DNA from: Monoplex corrugatus
Taxonomy: Eukaryota > Mollusca > Gastropoda > Littorinimorpha > Ranellidae
NCBI GenBank assembly: GCA_030674185.1
Contig: JAPXFY010000022.1
Coordinates: forward strand, 46,046,398-46,110,397
Reading direction: 5' to 3'
DNA: 64,000 nucleotides
The notes under the pieces: generated by a model
Told to the model about the DNA's origin: nothing
The model's database searches: none
What the model saw: only the letters and a program-made list of their open reading frames with translations
Position numbers and translations under genes: made by a program
Part shown: positions 25,490-36,703 of the stretch, in pieces
Numbering within the stretch: the stretch's first letter is position 1
Layout of the letters: the number at the start of each line of letters is the position of its first letter

Positions 25490-26060
25490 GTATGAGTGAT
25501 ACAGACTATGGCCATTGCAGGCAAAAGACCCACAAAGGATCATATATCAGGCAATCCAAATGTCCGCGAATTCGCGGATATCGAAAGGAAAAAAGGAAGG
25601 AAAAAAAGATTCCTTGAAAGTATGGAGAACCGGGACTGGGATCACCGAAACTATTCAAAACAAGCCGTAAGCGCATGCGCGGTTTCACTTTTGCAACTGC
25701 CCGCACGACTTTGCGCATCCTCTTTCACAAGCGTCACTCTATGTATTCCATCGACGCATTGAAATATGAGTATACGTAGGGAATTTGTTCCACTAAATGC
25801 TTCCATCGCTGACATCGATGAAGGCTTCAAAAATCACTGGAAATGGGACTGGCTGCAGCAAGTGTACGATGACAATAAGTTAGCTCGTTTCTTCGAGAAA
25901 CTGAAGATCGCCCGGTAAAGCATACTGCAAACTTTGCCGCTCGGAAATCAGTTACAAGTCCGGCGGTAAATGAGCACTGGTTGATCACCTGAAAGGAAAG
26001 CAACACAACGACAGAATCAGGACATCAAACGAAAATTTTCGTTTGTCAGGTGAGGCAAAA
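25490..26060 (+). pseudogene. Decayed BED/C2H2-finger protein fragment (hAT-transposon-like)
   Basis: From the ATG at 25766 one frame reads MSIRREFVPLNASIADID, EGFKNHWKWDWLQQVYDD and FFEKLKIAR before TAA at 25916. A +1 shift continues with GKAYCKLCRSEISYKSGGK, a stop, then ALVDHLKGKQHNDR. CKLC plus HLKGKQH gives C-x2-C...H-x5-H, the layout of BED or U1-like fingers at the N-terminus of hAT transposases and domesticated relatives. The local GC and CpG content is above the flanks. One frameshift and one stop make it a pseudogene; the rest of the protein is absent. Confidence 0.5.
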
Positions 26061-27629
26061 GAGAGTGAGGCAAAGTTGCATGTTTTGTTTATTGTTAACA
26101 ATGCTTGTGCCCTTTTTTTCTTTTATTAAAATATTTGATTTATCTTTCACCAGAGGGGGTTGAATTTCCATTTACTAGACTAAAATGCTTCAGCTCTGCC
26201 CCTGCACCCCGCCAGGGGGCCTATACGGCCCCCTGGACCCCCGACATTTTTTCCTTGAAACACATTGTTGCTTGAATGGATTGCCTGTATATTGTGTATT
26301 CCCCAAAACAGTGATATGTAGCCGAGGATTTTCTTATGTTGATGGCAAAATGAAGGAAATCCTAGTCTCTATGTTTCAGTATTGTCACTATTGTTTTGTT
26401 GTTTTGTTTTGTTTTAGCCTTCCTCATGTTTAAATGACAAGTTATGTGGCACAATCACATATATGTTGTACAGTACATTGTCAGTCTTGTTTTTTGGTTA
26501 CTAGTATACACATTTGCCATTTTTTTTCGTCTGCCGGACACCATGATTGGGAAGTTTTTTTGTTTTTGTTTTTTTTTCCTGTGCTTAGTGTTGTGCGTTT
26601 ATTATTTATCTTTTTGTATATATGCTAGACAAAGGCCAGTTGGCTGAAAATTTACACCTGTCTTGTTTTGTATATCAAATATGTGTTCTGATTCTGTTTG
26701 TTTTTTTGTTTTTCTGGTTTTTATTTTATTTCATTTTTTATTTCAGTTTGTTTTTTCTTTCATTTTTATTTCTATTTTTATTTCATTTATTTTATTTTAT
26801 TTTATTCATTTCATTTTATTAAAAAAAAGATTTTATTTTTTATATTCACTGTTGTATATTGATGTGCAGTTATTGCTTCTTATTTCTGGATCTCCCTGTC
26901 ATTTTTTTTTCTGTCCATTTTTGCTTGCATCATCTTATTCCTTTCTTTTTCTCCATACCATTGTATTGGCAAATGTGTGTGACTGAATGCACAAATGTTT
27001 CTTAGAATAAAGCAGAAACAAAACATTTAGTTTAAGAAAAAAGATAATGAGAAATTCTAACTGTTGTGTTGGTGTGTACGAGAGAGAAAGAGAGTGTGTG
27101 TGTGAGTGAATGTGTGTATGTGCTTGAGTATTCATGAGCTGTAAGAGACGCATCGAGCAAAAAATTATAAAAATTACCTGGACAGCATATGGATATTCGC
27201 AGATTAAGTATTCTTAACAAGGCATAATGCAAATATTCATCATTAAAAATGGCATATATATTATTCTACTGATTTGTTTTCCAGACAAGAGCTAGGATGG
27301 TACATTAAAACTGATCTAATCATGTACATGATGTTCTTGTGGCCAGCTAGCTAGCTAGCTCTTCAGATGGTGTCATCAGCGGTTTATGTATACATTTGTA
27401 TATTTTGCATAATGGATCTTCAGACTATTCCATGTTTAAAAAAAATCTTGTTCATTTTGCAGAGGAACTTCAAATGTATGCGTGCGTTGGTGTTTGCTTT
27501 CTGAGTAAATCAAATCCACAGCAGGCATTCATTAAAGTGAGAACATGACAAAAGCAAATACAAACTCTCATTTAATGAAACAAACAAACAAAAAAGACAG
27601 GTGCATTTTTGTAATGGAATGAACTGATC
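26061..27629. other. Intergenic, T-rich, no gene
   Basis: Holds a GC-rich phrase at 26203-26245 (CACCCCGCCAGGGGGCC), a family B fragment at 26625-26720 (GACAAAGGCCAGTTGGCTG), a long T/TA-rich stretch at 26700-26850, and AATAAA at 27006. Nothing coding is recognised. Confidence 0.4.
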
Positions 27630-27835
27630 TTATCATCATCAGCATTATCATGTGCCCTGCCGCATGGCATTGGCGATCATGGCCCTTCATATGAACCTAT
27701 CTTTTGTCACTTCAAGTACATCTCCCACCCTATCCTCGTCCACTCCACAAAACCGTCCAATATTTTCTCCCTGGGTCTACCTGGTGCTCTTTTCCCCTCC
27801 AGCTTTCCTGTTGTGAACGTGATCTACTTTACCAC
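27630..27835 (-). pseudogene. Family A retrotransposon 3' end (minus)
   Basis: Read leftward it gives the usual end GACCCAGGGAGAAAATATTGG ... GCCATGATCGCCAATGCC and a GATGATAAG-like tail. About 200 bp remain. The right break is at GTTGTGAACGTGATC, where the family consensus GTGACCAGGTGC is lost. Confidence 0.7.
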
Positions 27836-28427
27836 ACAAAAAAAAAAATGGAGGATGAATGATTTTAAGCAAAATCACCAGATTCTGACAAATTTTGATT
27901 CTGAAAAGAACAGTGAATAAGCAAGACAATGAAATGTTGACAAGTTTTGATTCATTAGAGCAGTAGCAGAAGAAATAATTCTCTTTTGTTGTCGCTTTAT
28001 ACATCCTTGATGTGATGGTCTGTTTTGACATGGTGGTCGTTTGCAGTTTGTTTGTTTGCTTGTTTGTTTCAGTCTCGACAAAGTATATTGGGCCAAAATT
28101 TGTGCACGTCTTTCCTTGATGAAATAAAGGTAGTTCTCCACAGTGTTAAAAGATGCGTTTTTCACTCATATATCCTTGCCTTGTTGTGCAGTGAAGCTGT
28201 AGTGATCCGAAGAGCCTCTGCAGGGGTTAGAATTATGAAGGTAGTGTCAGTTTTTCTCCATTGTTGCTTTACCATCGTCATTCATAAAGAGGGGCAGGCA
28301 GGAATGTACAGCTGGGTGGACTGTGGTGGTGTGTTCAAGCAAGGGCATCGGTCGTGTCACCCGTCCACATGTCAATCATATTTGATGAACCTTGACTGCT
28401 AGAGCCATAGACTCCAGATCTCCTGTC
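27836..28427. other. Unassigned spacer
   Basis: No gene is recognised. 28070-28110 has a family B-like phrase (TCTCGACAAAGTATATTGGGCC). Ordinary composition. Confidence 0.35.
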
Positions 28428-28619
28428 TTAACCCTTTGACTCCCACACCCTGTCCACCAACTGCAAAAACTTAACCCTTTGATTCCCTCAGCCTATCCAT
28501 CAGCTTCCTACAGGAAGCTGATGGATAGGCTGAGGGAATCAAAGGGTTAAGTTTTTGCCGTACTAGCATGGTTGACAATGCAGGATGCATCGGATAAGGT
28601 GCGGGAGTCAAAGGGTTAA
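28428..28619. mobile_element. piggyBac-like nested MITE, best-preserved copy
   Basis: The outer element starts TTAACCCTTTGACTCCCAC at 28428 and ends GGGAGTCAAAGGGTTAA at 28619. The inner element, 28471-28550, is an 80-bp hairpin with 39-bp arms pairing completely around a 2-base centre; it also starts TTAACCCTTTGATTCCC and ends with its complement. The sequence around the inner one (AAAAAC before, GTTTTT after) is itself symmetric about the TTAA. So the inner copy appears inserted in the TTAA at the centre of the outer. Confidence 0.8.
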
Positions 28620-29099
28620 GTTCAGTCTCGGTTCACAACATAAAATCTGACCTGTTCTCTGCCCATTTCATTCTGCTGGTGCCTGCAGAGTGTTGGTCCA
28701 TTCCCTCAGTTTCAAGACTTCTGCCAGCGTGTAGAGTTTTGTGCGGACTCAAGGAGTCGGCCAGATAGCTGCTGGCAGTTTTGGATGGTGCTTATTTGGA
28801 ATCGTCCAGGTGAAATGAATTCCTCTCAAACTAATTTCTCTCAAAACTGACTTTAACACCAAACTCGAGTGGAAAGTGCTGTTGTCACTCTGTTACCCCA
28901 GATCTCTCTATCCCAATCAGTGAGATTATGTTTATAGTTTGATTTTGTTGTGTTCTGGTTATTCACTACTTGTCGGATGATTTGCAGGGTTCAAAGTTCA
29001 AAGCAACGCAGCATGGTCATAGTAATATAGAAACATGGCCACTTTTCAAATTGCAGAGTTCATCTCACTTCCGCTCCGACATATTTACTCACAAACACA

Positions 29100-29365
29100 T
29101 TATGATGTCATTTTAGTCCTTTTCTCACTCTGGACAAAGCAGCAGGGAAGTTTAAGTCTTTTTCTCCCGATTTTTGTATTTGGTGTGTGTTCATTTGTGA
29201 TCTTACATCTATGCTTGCAAGATCTACGCTTGAAAAGGCCAGTTGGCCAAAGATTTGCACCTGTCTTGTGTGTTGTATTAAATATGTGTTCTTTCTTTTT
29301 CCATGTTTTTTTTTTTTTTTCTGGTTCCTGTTTGCTTGAATGCAGGCAGTCACACTTGTTTTGAG
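29100..29365 (+). mobile_element. Foldback family B, one arm
   Basis: CTCACTCTGGACAAAGCAGC, AGGCCAGTTGGCCAAAG, ATTAAATATGTGTTC and GGTTCCTGTTTGCTTGAATG then CAGTCACACTTGTTTTGAG. It matches the right half of 51776-52207. Confidence 0.65.
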
Positions 29366-29529
29366 TAACGTGTTTGTTTCAACTGTTTTTGTTTTGTTAC
29401 CGTGCTCTGCTCAGTTTTGTTATCAGAGCTGATTGATTGTCTTGATAGAGCTGTGGACTGGAGATGATGTCTCGAGCTCAGTCACGCCGACAACATATAG
29501 AACTGGACTGTTCACTGTCCATCTTTGCA

Positions 29530-29770
29530 GGCCCAGTAGCTCAGTTGGTTTGAGCGTTGGATTCACATGCTAATGGTTGTGGGTTCGAATCCGGGGGTGC
29601 GCTATAGTAAAACTGGCCTTCTCACTGCCCCACTTAACATCATCGTTGTTCTTGTGGTGTCGGTATAGAATTAGATAAGTCCCCCTTCCCCCACTTTCCT
29701 GGGATGGTTATCCCTGTCGGCCATATCACCTGAGGTTGGTGCCGACGTAAAAACTGAACCAAACCAAATC
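29530..29770 (+). mobile_element. tRNA-derived SINE
   Basis: The head GGCCCAGTAGCTCAGTTGG has a perfect A box (TAGCTCAGTTGG) and GGGTTCGAATCC at 29581 gives a perfect B box. The anticodon loop would read CAC (Val-like), but anticodon, T and acceptor stems pair poorly, so it is not a working tRNA gene. The tail (GGGATGGTTATCCCTGTCGG, GCCGACGTAAAAACTGAACC) recurs inverted at 1380-1435. Confidence 0.7.
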
Positions 29771-29907
29771 AGCCCATCTTTATGCATCAGTCATTCTGGT
29801 GTCAGGTCGTCCCTTCAGCCTCCTACCCCAAATCCCTATCTCAAGATTTTGCTAGTGCATAAGATTTAATGTAGGCTCAAGGTGTTTGCCAAATAATTAT
29901 TGCATGG

Positions 29908-30246
29908 GTGCCACTCTTCCGTCTGGGTGACGGAAATCCGTTTTCTCGGCAAGGCCCCAGACGGAAATTCCGTTTTTTTCATTTTCGTTATTTCAACAAA
30001 AAAATGTTTGGGGGAAAAAAAACAGTTGAATCGGTGGTATTATGACCGAAGCAGCACTGTAGCAGATGACCGGCCGGAAATGAGGAAGCGCTCTCTATCG
30101 TTGAAGACAACTTAGGTCCAGCGATCTTTGTTAGGCTACAGACATCACTTACGTCAGCGCCGTTGTGCTGCTAGTGCCTTCAAGCGAAAAAGTTTTCCAG
30201 TTAGCCTGATTTTCCGTTTTTTTCAGATTTTCAAAGTGTCACCCTT
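29908..30246. mobile_element. Possible MITE with GGGTGCCACT ends
   Basis: The left end GGGTGCCACTCTT and the inverted right end GGGTGACACTTT are similar. The interior repeats GACGGAAATCCGTTTTC and GACGGAAATTCCGTTTTT. Flanking target duplications are not convincing. Confidence 0.35.
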
Positions 30247-30663
30247 GTAATAAATAGATGTGGGTGGAGCACATGAAAATGTCCGAGAAGCCCTCTCAAA
30301 TTCGTTTCCATCTCCAAACTCAGAGAGAAGGCCTACTGTAATTGCCATGGTATCCTGAAAGCGTGTGAATGAAATGATGTACATGTTTTGATTTTGTTGT
30401 GTTTTGGATGATTCACTACTTAACTGGATGATTTACAGGGTCCAAGTTCAAAACAACAGAACATGGTTATGTTAATATGTTTGTCTTCATCTTCTTTGTA
30501 CAACGACACAAAACCACACAGATTTTTATCAGCCGCTGTTGAGTTTTGAGTTTGGATTCTTTTGTTTAACTTGAAAAATTAGTATTTTTGTAGTAAATTG
30601 AACTTCAAGGGTGTTGTTTTGAGATTTATTTTTGTTGTTAAACATGGAAAAGCTGGTTTAACC

Positions 30664-30895
30664 AGGGCTCCCATTTTTCCGCGAAAACCGAGAGTGAGAA
30701 TCCGCAACAACAACAAAAAAATTCCATGAAAAAAGGGCATAAAAAACTATAAATTAAGCTCAGATATGTATCACACTGAGCCATTTTAAACGTAAATTTT
30801 CAAAATGTTCCAGATGGGCAAGTCCCCCCCCCCCTCCCCTCCCCCGGACCCCCACTGATTTTCAGGGATTTTTGTTTTTCCTCAGTGGAAGCCCT
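30664..30895. mobile_element. hAT-type MITE, 232 bp, with 8-bp target duplication
   Basis: The left end AGGGCTCCCA and the inverted right end AGGGCTTCCA match at 9 of 10. They are flanked by GTTTAACC (30656-30663) and GTTCAACC (30896-30903), an 8-bp duplication with one change. AGGGCT-like ends and 8-bp duplications are typical of the hAT superfamily. The interior contains a poly-C/CCCCTCCCC stretch and no ORF. Confidence 0.6.
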
Positions 30896-30903
30896 GTTCA
30901 ACC

Positions 30904-32576
30904 CTCTCCCATTTGCATAGCTCGCAGTGAAACTTCCCCTAGTATTCACCATCTTTCTTGTTCGCACAAAGACAAGAATTGAATGTGGTCATTTCCTTCT
31001 TCTCTCTTGTGAATGATGCCAGTGGTGGCGTCTTAATTTAGGGTTAACAGTTCATTGGTCCTTCGTGGACCTACCGGCCAAATTTCATCCATTCAGAGTG
31101 AGCTAGCTCATGGTTACAGCGTGATGGAAAAGTAGGCCTACTGGCCATGTGTGCAAACATGCGGCTTGAGTGAACAGATGCAGGAGAGCATAAGACTTTT
31201 TATCTTATTTTTTGGACTTTCGTGAGATAATGTGATAAGTGTAAAACGCAGGTACCAGTATGTTGTTACAGCTTTAGCAGAGAGGCAGTAGGATTGTCTC
31301 CCTTGCTGTGGCAAGAACACTCAGAAAGACTAAACCAAGCAAAACAAAACTGACGTTTTACAATAAAGAGCAGTATCTTCCTCAGTTACTTAGTCAAGTT
31401 CAAGTTCATATTGCTTATAGCCCAGCCGACCTCTACCCCCTGTCGGGATGCCAGAGGCTCTTTCAGTATAAATGGTGTTCCCACCTACTGGAAATTCTGT
31501 GCCAGAAATTTCCTCTTTTCTGTCACTGTCTTTGTTCCTGCCTTATTGTAAAACCAGGACAACTCAGGTTCAATGATAGTGGCGATCAAAGTCCGTGGGG
31601 ATGGATGGAAAAGATGATCAGCAAAGAAAACTTTCAACTTTTATGCAAAAACTTGAGGCTCCCAGGACTGCATTTACGCTCTTCTTATGTCTGGTTTGTT
31701 GCCTGAAAATTCTCCAGATTGCAGATTTAATCCCTTAAAAAATTGTAAGAGTAGCGTTTCCCAGACCCCATAGATATCCTCTTTTTTGTGTTTGTCCTTT
31801 CAGCAGTTTCCACTCCTAATCATAGTTTGCAATGTGAAATTCGTTGGGGTTTTTTTGTTGTTTTTTTTTTTGTTTGTTTGTTGGCTTTCTGTTTTCGGAT
31901 TTTCTTTGTTTTTTTGTTTTTGCCCCCAAAAATATTGCTACAGTAAACGCCCTTTATCTAAAAGGCATATTTTTACTTATCTTCTTCATTTGTGTTTAAT
32001 TTCTATTAATTTTTGTCGTGTTGCATCATATAATAGCGGGCTGTATGAAAATAGCTCCGTTTGCCCCCCAAAGAAGAATATTTCCACAGTTAACACACTT
32101 TTTATAAGCTAAGCAATATTTTCATTTACTTAAATTTAGGCCTTTTATGATTTTGTATTGATCATAATGAAATGATGAAAATGATTTTTGTTTTTGATCC
32201 ATGTCACAATAAAGGCTACAGATTCCAGGACAGTTTTTCACAGCGCTATGATGATGATGATTATGTGGAAGATAATCATGATGCAATGGAACTCCCTAGT
32301 GATTACGATGATATTATCAATGTTATGATACCTATAATGAAGTCTCATCAAGCGCCTCTTTCCTTTAAAGGTAACTAGGTCACTAGGTAATGCTTACTAT
32401 GGCCCGGACAATGAAAAATGTAAGAGGGGGAAAAGTGGAAATCATGAAGTTTTGTATGATTAATGAAAAATTAATTGTTTGGGGGGAAAAGGTGGGGGGA
32501 AGGGGGAGAAGCAATTGCACAAAGGCTGACCATCAAGGGAGATCATTTTGAATCCAACTTCTTTACCCTATTCTCC
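30904..32576. other. Intergenic, no gene
   Basis: 31438-31555 is a partial family C copy (CTGTCGGGATGCCAGAGGC, CTACTGGAAATTCTGTGCC). 31850-31925 is T-rich. 32160-32375 can be read as an acidic peptide (RYDDDDYVEDNHDAMELPSDYDD has no known domain), probably from GAT-rich DNA. Nothing is firmly coding. Confidence 0.4.
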
Positions 32577-33205
32577 AGCTCCCTTCAGAACTCCCTCACC
32601 CTATCCATCAGCTTTCAGGAAGCTGGTAGATCAGGTGAGAGACTTAGAGGGTTACGGATTTATTGTTGTTATAATAGAGGGTTAAAGATTTATTATTATG
32701 ATAAGAGGGTGAAGGATTTATTATTGTTATGATAGAGGGTGAAGGATTTATTATTGTTATGATAGAGGGGTAAGGATTTATTATTGTTATGATAGAGGGG
32801 TAAGGATTTTTTATTGTTATGATAGAGGGGTAAGGATTTATTATTATGATAGAGGGGTAAGGATTTATTATTGTTATGATAGAGGGGTAAGGATTTATTA
32901 TTATGATAGAGGGTGAAGGATTTATTATTATGATAGAGGGGTAAGGATTTATTATTGTTATGATAGAGGGTGAAGGATTTATTATTGTTATGATAGAGGG
33001 GTAAGGATTTATTATTGTTATGATAGAGGGTGAAGGATTTATTATTGTTACGATAGAGGGGTAAGGATTTATTATTATTATGATAGAGGGTGAAGGATTT
33101 ATTATTGTTATGATAGAGGGGTAAGGATTTATTATTGTTATGATAGAGGGGTAAGGATTTATTATTGTTATGATAGAGGGGTAAGGATTTATTATTGTTA
33201 TGATA
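32577..33205. repeat. 30-bp minisatellite starting at a MITE end
   Basis: Unit: GATAGAGGGGTAAGGATTT then ATTATTGTTAT, with GGGTGAAGG and 27-bp variants, about 18 copies from 32640. The 60 bp before it are a decayed MITE hairpin (CTCCCTCACCCTATCCATC ... GCTGGTAGATCAGG) whose end, AGAGGGTTACGG, resembles the repeat unit itself. The minus-strand frame (LYHNNNKS repeats) is an artefact. Confidence 0.9.
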
Positions 33206-33273
33206 AATCATATATGTAGTGCTATATATCGTAGCGCTATTCTCTAAACTCATCCGGACTCGATGCATATTAC

Positions 33274-33569
33274 AGATAATCCAACTTTTCATGGAATGTG
33301 AAGAACTCAAGTTGTTCCATGAACTGACCACACTTTACTCCCTTGTTAGATAATCCAACTTTTCATGGAACGTGAAGAACTCAAGTTGTTCCATGAACTG
33401 ACCACACTTTACTCCCTCGTTAGATAATCCAACTTTTCATGGAACGTGAAGAACTCAAGTTGTTCCATGAACTGACCACACTTTACTCCCTCGTTAGATA
33501 ATCCAACTTTTCATGGAACGTGAAGAACTCAAGTTGTTCCATGAACTGACCACACTTTACTCCCTCGTT
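33274..33569. repeat. Four tandem 74-bp repeats with internal hairpin
   Basis: Copies start at 33274, 33348, 33422 and 33496 with AGATAATCCAACTTTTCATGG. Copies 2-4 are nearly identical; the first differs at a few bases. Each of copies 2-4 holds TCATGGAAC and GTTCCATGA, 9-bp inverted arms with a 16-base loop; copy 1 has ATGTG for ACGTG, disrupting the arm. Confidence 0.93.
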
Positions 33570-33857
33570 GCACAAACTGCTTCTTTAGTGGGTTTGCATG
33601 CTGTGTGTTTTCAGGTTTTCATAAACCACCAGACATTGATAGGACTTTCAGGGTCTTTAATGCGAGTATTTGGTAGGCCTACTCTGTATGTGTAGACACA
33701 CATAGGGCGTTTAGGCACCGGTTGGTCTGCACACATATTGACCAGGGAGATTGGAATAATCTCCATCATTTACTCAACAAGCGGACGTGTGTGGATGGAT
33801 TGTATCCAGGACCTTGTAAGTTTGGCATTTGCCCACTTGGCTACCGTATCTAAAACA

Positions 33858-34135
33858 GAAGACGTCAGACTTCAGAAAGGCAAGAAGGCTAATTGGTCTT
33901 CTAGGGGTGAGACCTGGGAAATCAACCTATCTCTCCAATGTTGTTGTTGTTTGGTTTTTTTTGTTTGTTTTTAAATCAAGGCAGCCGGGCAATGCCCTGC
34001 TCTTCACGATTTTCAGCTGCCATGGGAACTTGAGCATGCTCAGCCAGAAGGCACTCGGGTCCGAATCGTTTCTCGTCCCCTTCTGAAGGACTAGACGTTC
34101 ACTTCGGTTTTCCGGTCAAACTGAGGAGAAAAGTC
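33858..34135 (-). mobile_element. SINE copy, minus orientation
   Basis: The sequence from CTTCAGAAAGGCAAGAAGGC to TCCGGTCAAACTGAGGAGAAA is the reverse complement of the element at 50893-51205, sharing GAAGGACTAGACGTTCA, CTGCTCTTCACGATTTTCA and AAGGCAGCCGGGCAATGCC. The tRNA-like head is missing here. Confidence 0.65.
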
Positions 34136-34379
34136 AAGGGTTTTTTTTAGGTAGTATTGACTACTTGTTTAGCTGATCAGTATCACCTTTTGGAAGCCAA
34201 CACCACATAAATGTGGCTATAGTCAACAAGAAAACAATTTTCTAAACAGAATCAGTAGTTATGATTGTTCAGTACAGAGACTAATCAGCACAATCAGTCA
34301 TTCACTGTAATGTAGTGTGTTTGACATTTCAATATTCTTTCCAGGTTTTTTGTTTTGTTGTTGTAGTTTTTTTGGGGGG

Positions 34380-34770
34380 GGTGCTGTTCCCAGGTTTAGT
34401 TTACAGTTTGTTTAAGAAGGATTCATCACACTCTCAGACAATTCCATATGTGCTGTACCCAAATTTGCCAGCAGTTACCTAGCAAGCCCTCTGAGTCTTC
34501 AGAAAACTATGTGCTGGCAAAGTCTTGAAACGGGAGGATGGAATGAGATGTTTGAAATACTAAACTAACACCACCAGAATGATGGAAACGTTAAGATGGG
34601 CAGCCAACAGACCAGTGGATCTATCAAACACTAAGCTGACACCACCAGAATGATGGAAACATTAAGATGGGCAGCCAACAGGCCAGTGGACCTATGAAAC
34701 ACTAAACTGACACCACCAGAACGATGGAAACATAAAGATGGCATTAAACAGGCAGTTTTTGCAGTTTCTG
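34380..34770 (+). repeat. Dispersed repeat family E with a triplicated segment
   Basis: It starts GTTTAAGAAGGATTCATCAC and CAGACAATTCCATATG as in 46030 and 60225. The segment AACACCACCAGAATGATGGAAAC plus GTTAAGATGGGCAGCC is repeated three times with a ~73-bp period (34575-34745). Noncoding. Confidence 0.65.
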
Positions 34771-35234
34771 ATTGGGATTGAATAGAGATATTTTGTCTTA
34801 TATCCTTGGCTGTATTGAGAGAACCAATTCAGCCCGTGTATGTGTGTTTCTGGTTGATTTTTGTTTGTGGGTTTGTGAACTTTATGTTTTGGTTTGGTTT
34901 AATTTAATTTTTTTGAAGAGGGGTGCTTTGTTGTTGTTGATTTTTTTGTTTTCTCCCGTGAGCCATATGTGTAGACATTTCAAACTTATGCCATACTCTC
35001 TGGGATGTTCGTTGGTCCCTTTTCACAAAGTAGAAAACGAAATGAAACATCAAACTTGTGGTATAACCTCTGTACTTGCCAACAGAACCCAAAATAAGGC
35101 TCTGAGACACGATTTGGTTGTAACAGTTTGACACTGCTATCAATGATCTCAGCATTTATTGATATCATGTTGTCATCATCATCATCACTGGTAATGTGAA
35201 TGTACGAATGGCTAAGACTCCGTTTTCGACAGTG
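34771..35234. other. Unassigned spacer
   Basis: No gene recognised; ordinary GT-rich sequence ending in a short (CAT)n at 35173. Confidence 0.35.
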
Positions 35235-36085
35235 CTGGGTGTCTTAGATGTATTGATGGAATGATAAGAGAGATTTCAAAAGGAAGGTTGGTGAAATAAG
35301 AGATTTTTCAAGAGGAAGATTGATGGAATGATATAAGAAATTTCAACAGGAAGGTTGATGGAATGATAAGAGAGATTTCAAGAGGAAGATTGATGGAATG
35401 ATATAAGAAATTTCAACAGGAAGGTTGATGGAATGATTAGAGAGATTTCAACAGAAAGATTGATGGAATGATATAAGAAATTTCAACAGGAAGGTTGATG
35501 AAATGATAAGAGAGATTTCAACAGAAAGATTGATGGAATGATATAAGAAATTTCAACAGAAAGATTGATGGAATGATAAGAGATTTCAACAGGAAGATTG
35601 ATGGAATGATGAGAGAGATTTCAACAGGAAGGTTGATGGAATGATGAGAGAGATTTCAACAGAAAGATTGATGGAATGGAATGATGAGAGAGATTTCAAC
35701 AGGAAGGTTGATGGAATGGAATGATGAGAGAGATTTCAACAGGAAGGTTGATGGAATGGAATGATGAGAGAGATTTCAACAGGAAGGTTGATGGAATGGA
35801 ATGATGAGAGAGATTTCAACAGGAAGGTTGATGGAATGATAAGAGAGATTTCAACAGGAAGGTTGATGGAATGATTAGAGAGATTTCAACAGGAAGGTTG
35901 ATGGAATGATTAGAGAGATTTCAACAGGAAGATTGATGGAAAGGTGAGAGAGATTTCAACAAAAAGATTGATGGAATGATAAGAGAGATTTTAACAGGAA
36001 GGTTGATGGAATGATGAGAGAGATTTCAACAGGAAGACTGATGGAATGATGAGAGAGATTTCAACAGGAAGATTGATGGAATGAT
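35235..36085. repeat. 33-38-bp minisatellite, ~25 copies
   Basis: Unit: GAGAGATTTCAACAGG then AAGGTTGATGGAATGAT. Central copies have an extra GGAAT (38 bp); left copies alternate GATAAGAGAGATT with GATATAAGAAATT, a two-unit higher-order pattern. Confidence 0.95.
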
Positions 36086-36520
36086 TATGGTATGGACCTT
36101 CTGCATGTGTCATAGTGGGGGTGTAGATGAGGGCTTTGGCTGGTGACATTATTTTGTTTTTGATCGTGTCTGCTGGTGGAAGCCAGTAGAGCTGCTTCAG
36201 TTTATGAAGGGTACAGTTAAACTTGGTGTTTTCTTAATAGCATACGCTGCCGTTTGTTTTGTTTTGGTACATGTTGAGGAGATTGTTGTTGGTTTGGGTT
36301 TGTTTGAGTTTGTTGTTTGTTTTTGTTGTTTTTCCTGTCACGTAATCTGCATATTTTGAATTATTTTTATTCTCCCACGTTAGTGTGATTTCCGGTAAAT
36401 TGATGTGTTGATGTGGTGCTGTTAAGTGTCGTATTTGAAATTAATTTTTAAAAGTAAATTTTAAAAAATAAAGGAAAAATCATAAGGAATTAATCCATTC
36501 ATTCCCTTGCTGGCTTCCTG
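36086..36520. other. Unassigned spacer
   Basis: TG/TT-rich sequence with no coding signal between the minisatellite and the MITE. Confidence 0.35.
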
Positions 36521-36703
36521 TTAACCCTTTGACTCCTGCAACCTATCCACCAACTGCAAAAACTTAACCCTTTGACTCCCTCACCCTATCCACCAGCTTC
36601 CTGGTGGGTAGGGTGAGCAAATTAAAGGGTTCAGTTTTTGCTGCGCTAGCATGGTTGGCGATACAGGATGCTGGTGGACAGGATGTGGGATTCAAAGGGT
36701 TAA
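36521..36703. mobile_element. piggyBac-like nested MITE
   Basis: Starts TTAACCCTTTGACTCC and ends GGATTCAAAGGGTTAA. An inner hairpin begins CTTAACCCTTTGACTCCC after GCAAAAA and ends AATTAAAGGGTTC before AGTTTTTGC, the same nested layout as at 28428. Confidence 0.75.

Noticed and set aside
29530..29602. A functional tRNA gene (Val-like anticodon CAC)
   Set aside because: A and B boxes are perfect but the acceptor, anticodon and T stems do not pair properly and a SINE tail follows.
32172..32378. Acidic 68-codon frame (RYDDDDYVEDNHD)
   Set aside because: Likely a translated GAT-rich stretch; no splice sites or family match.
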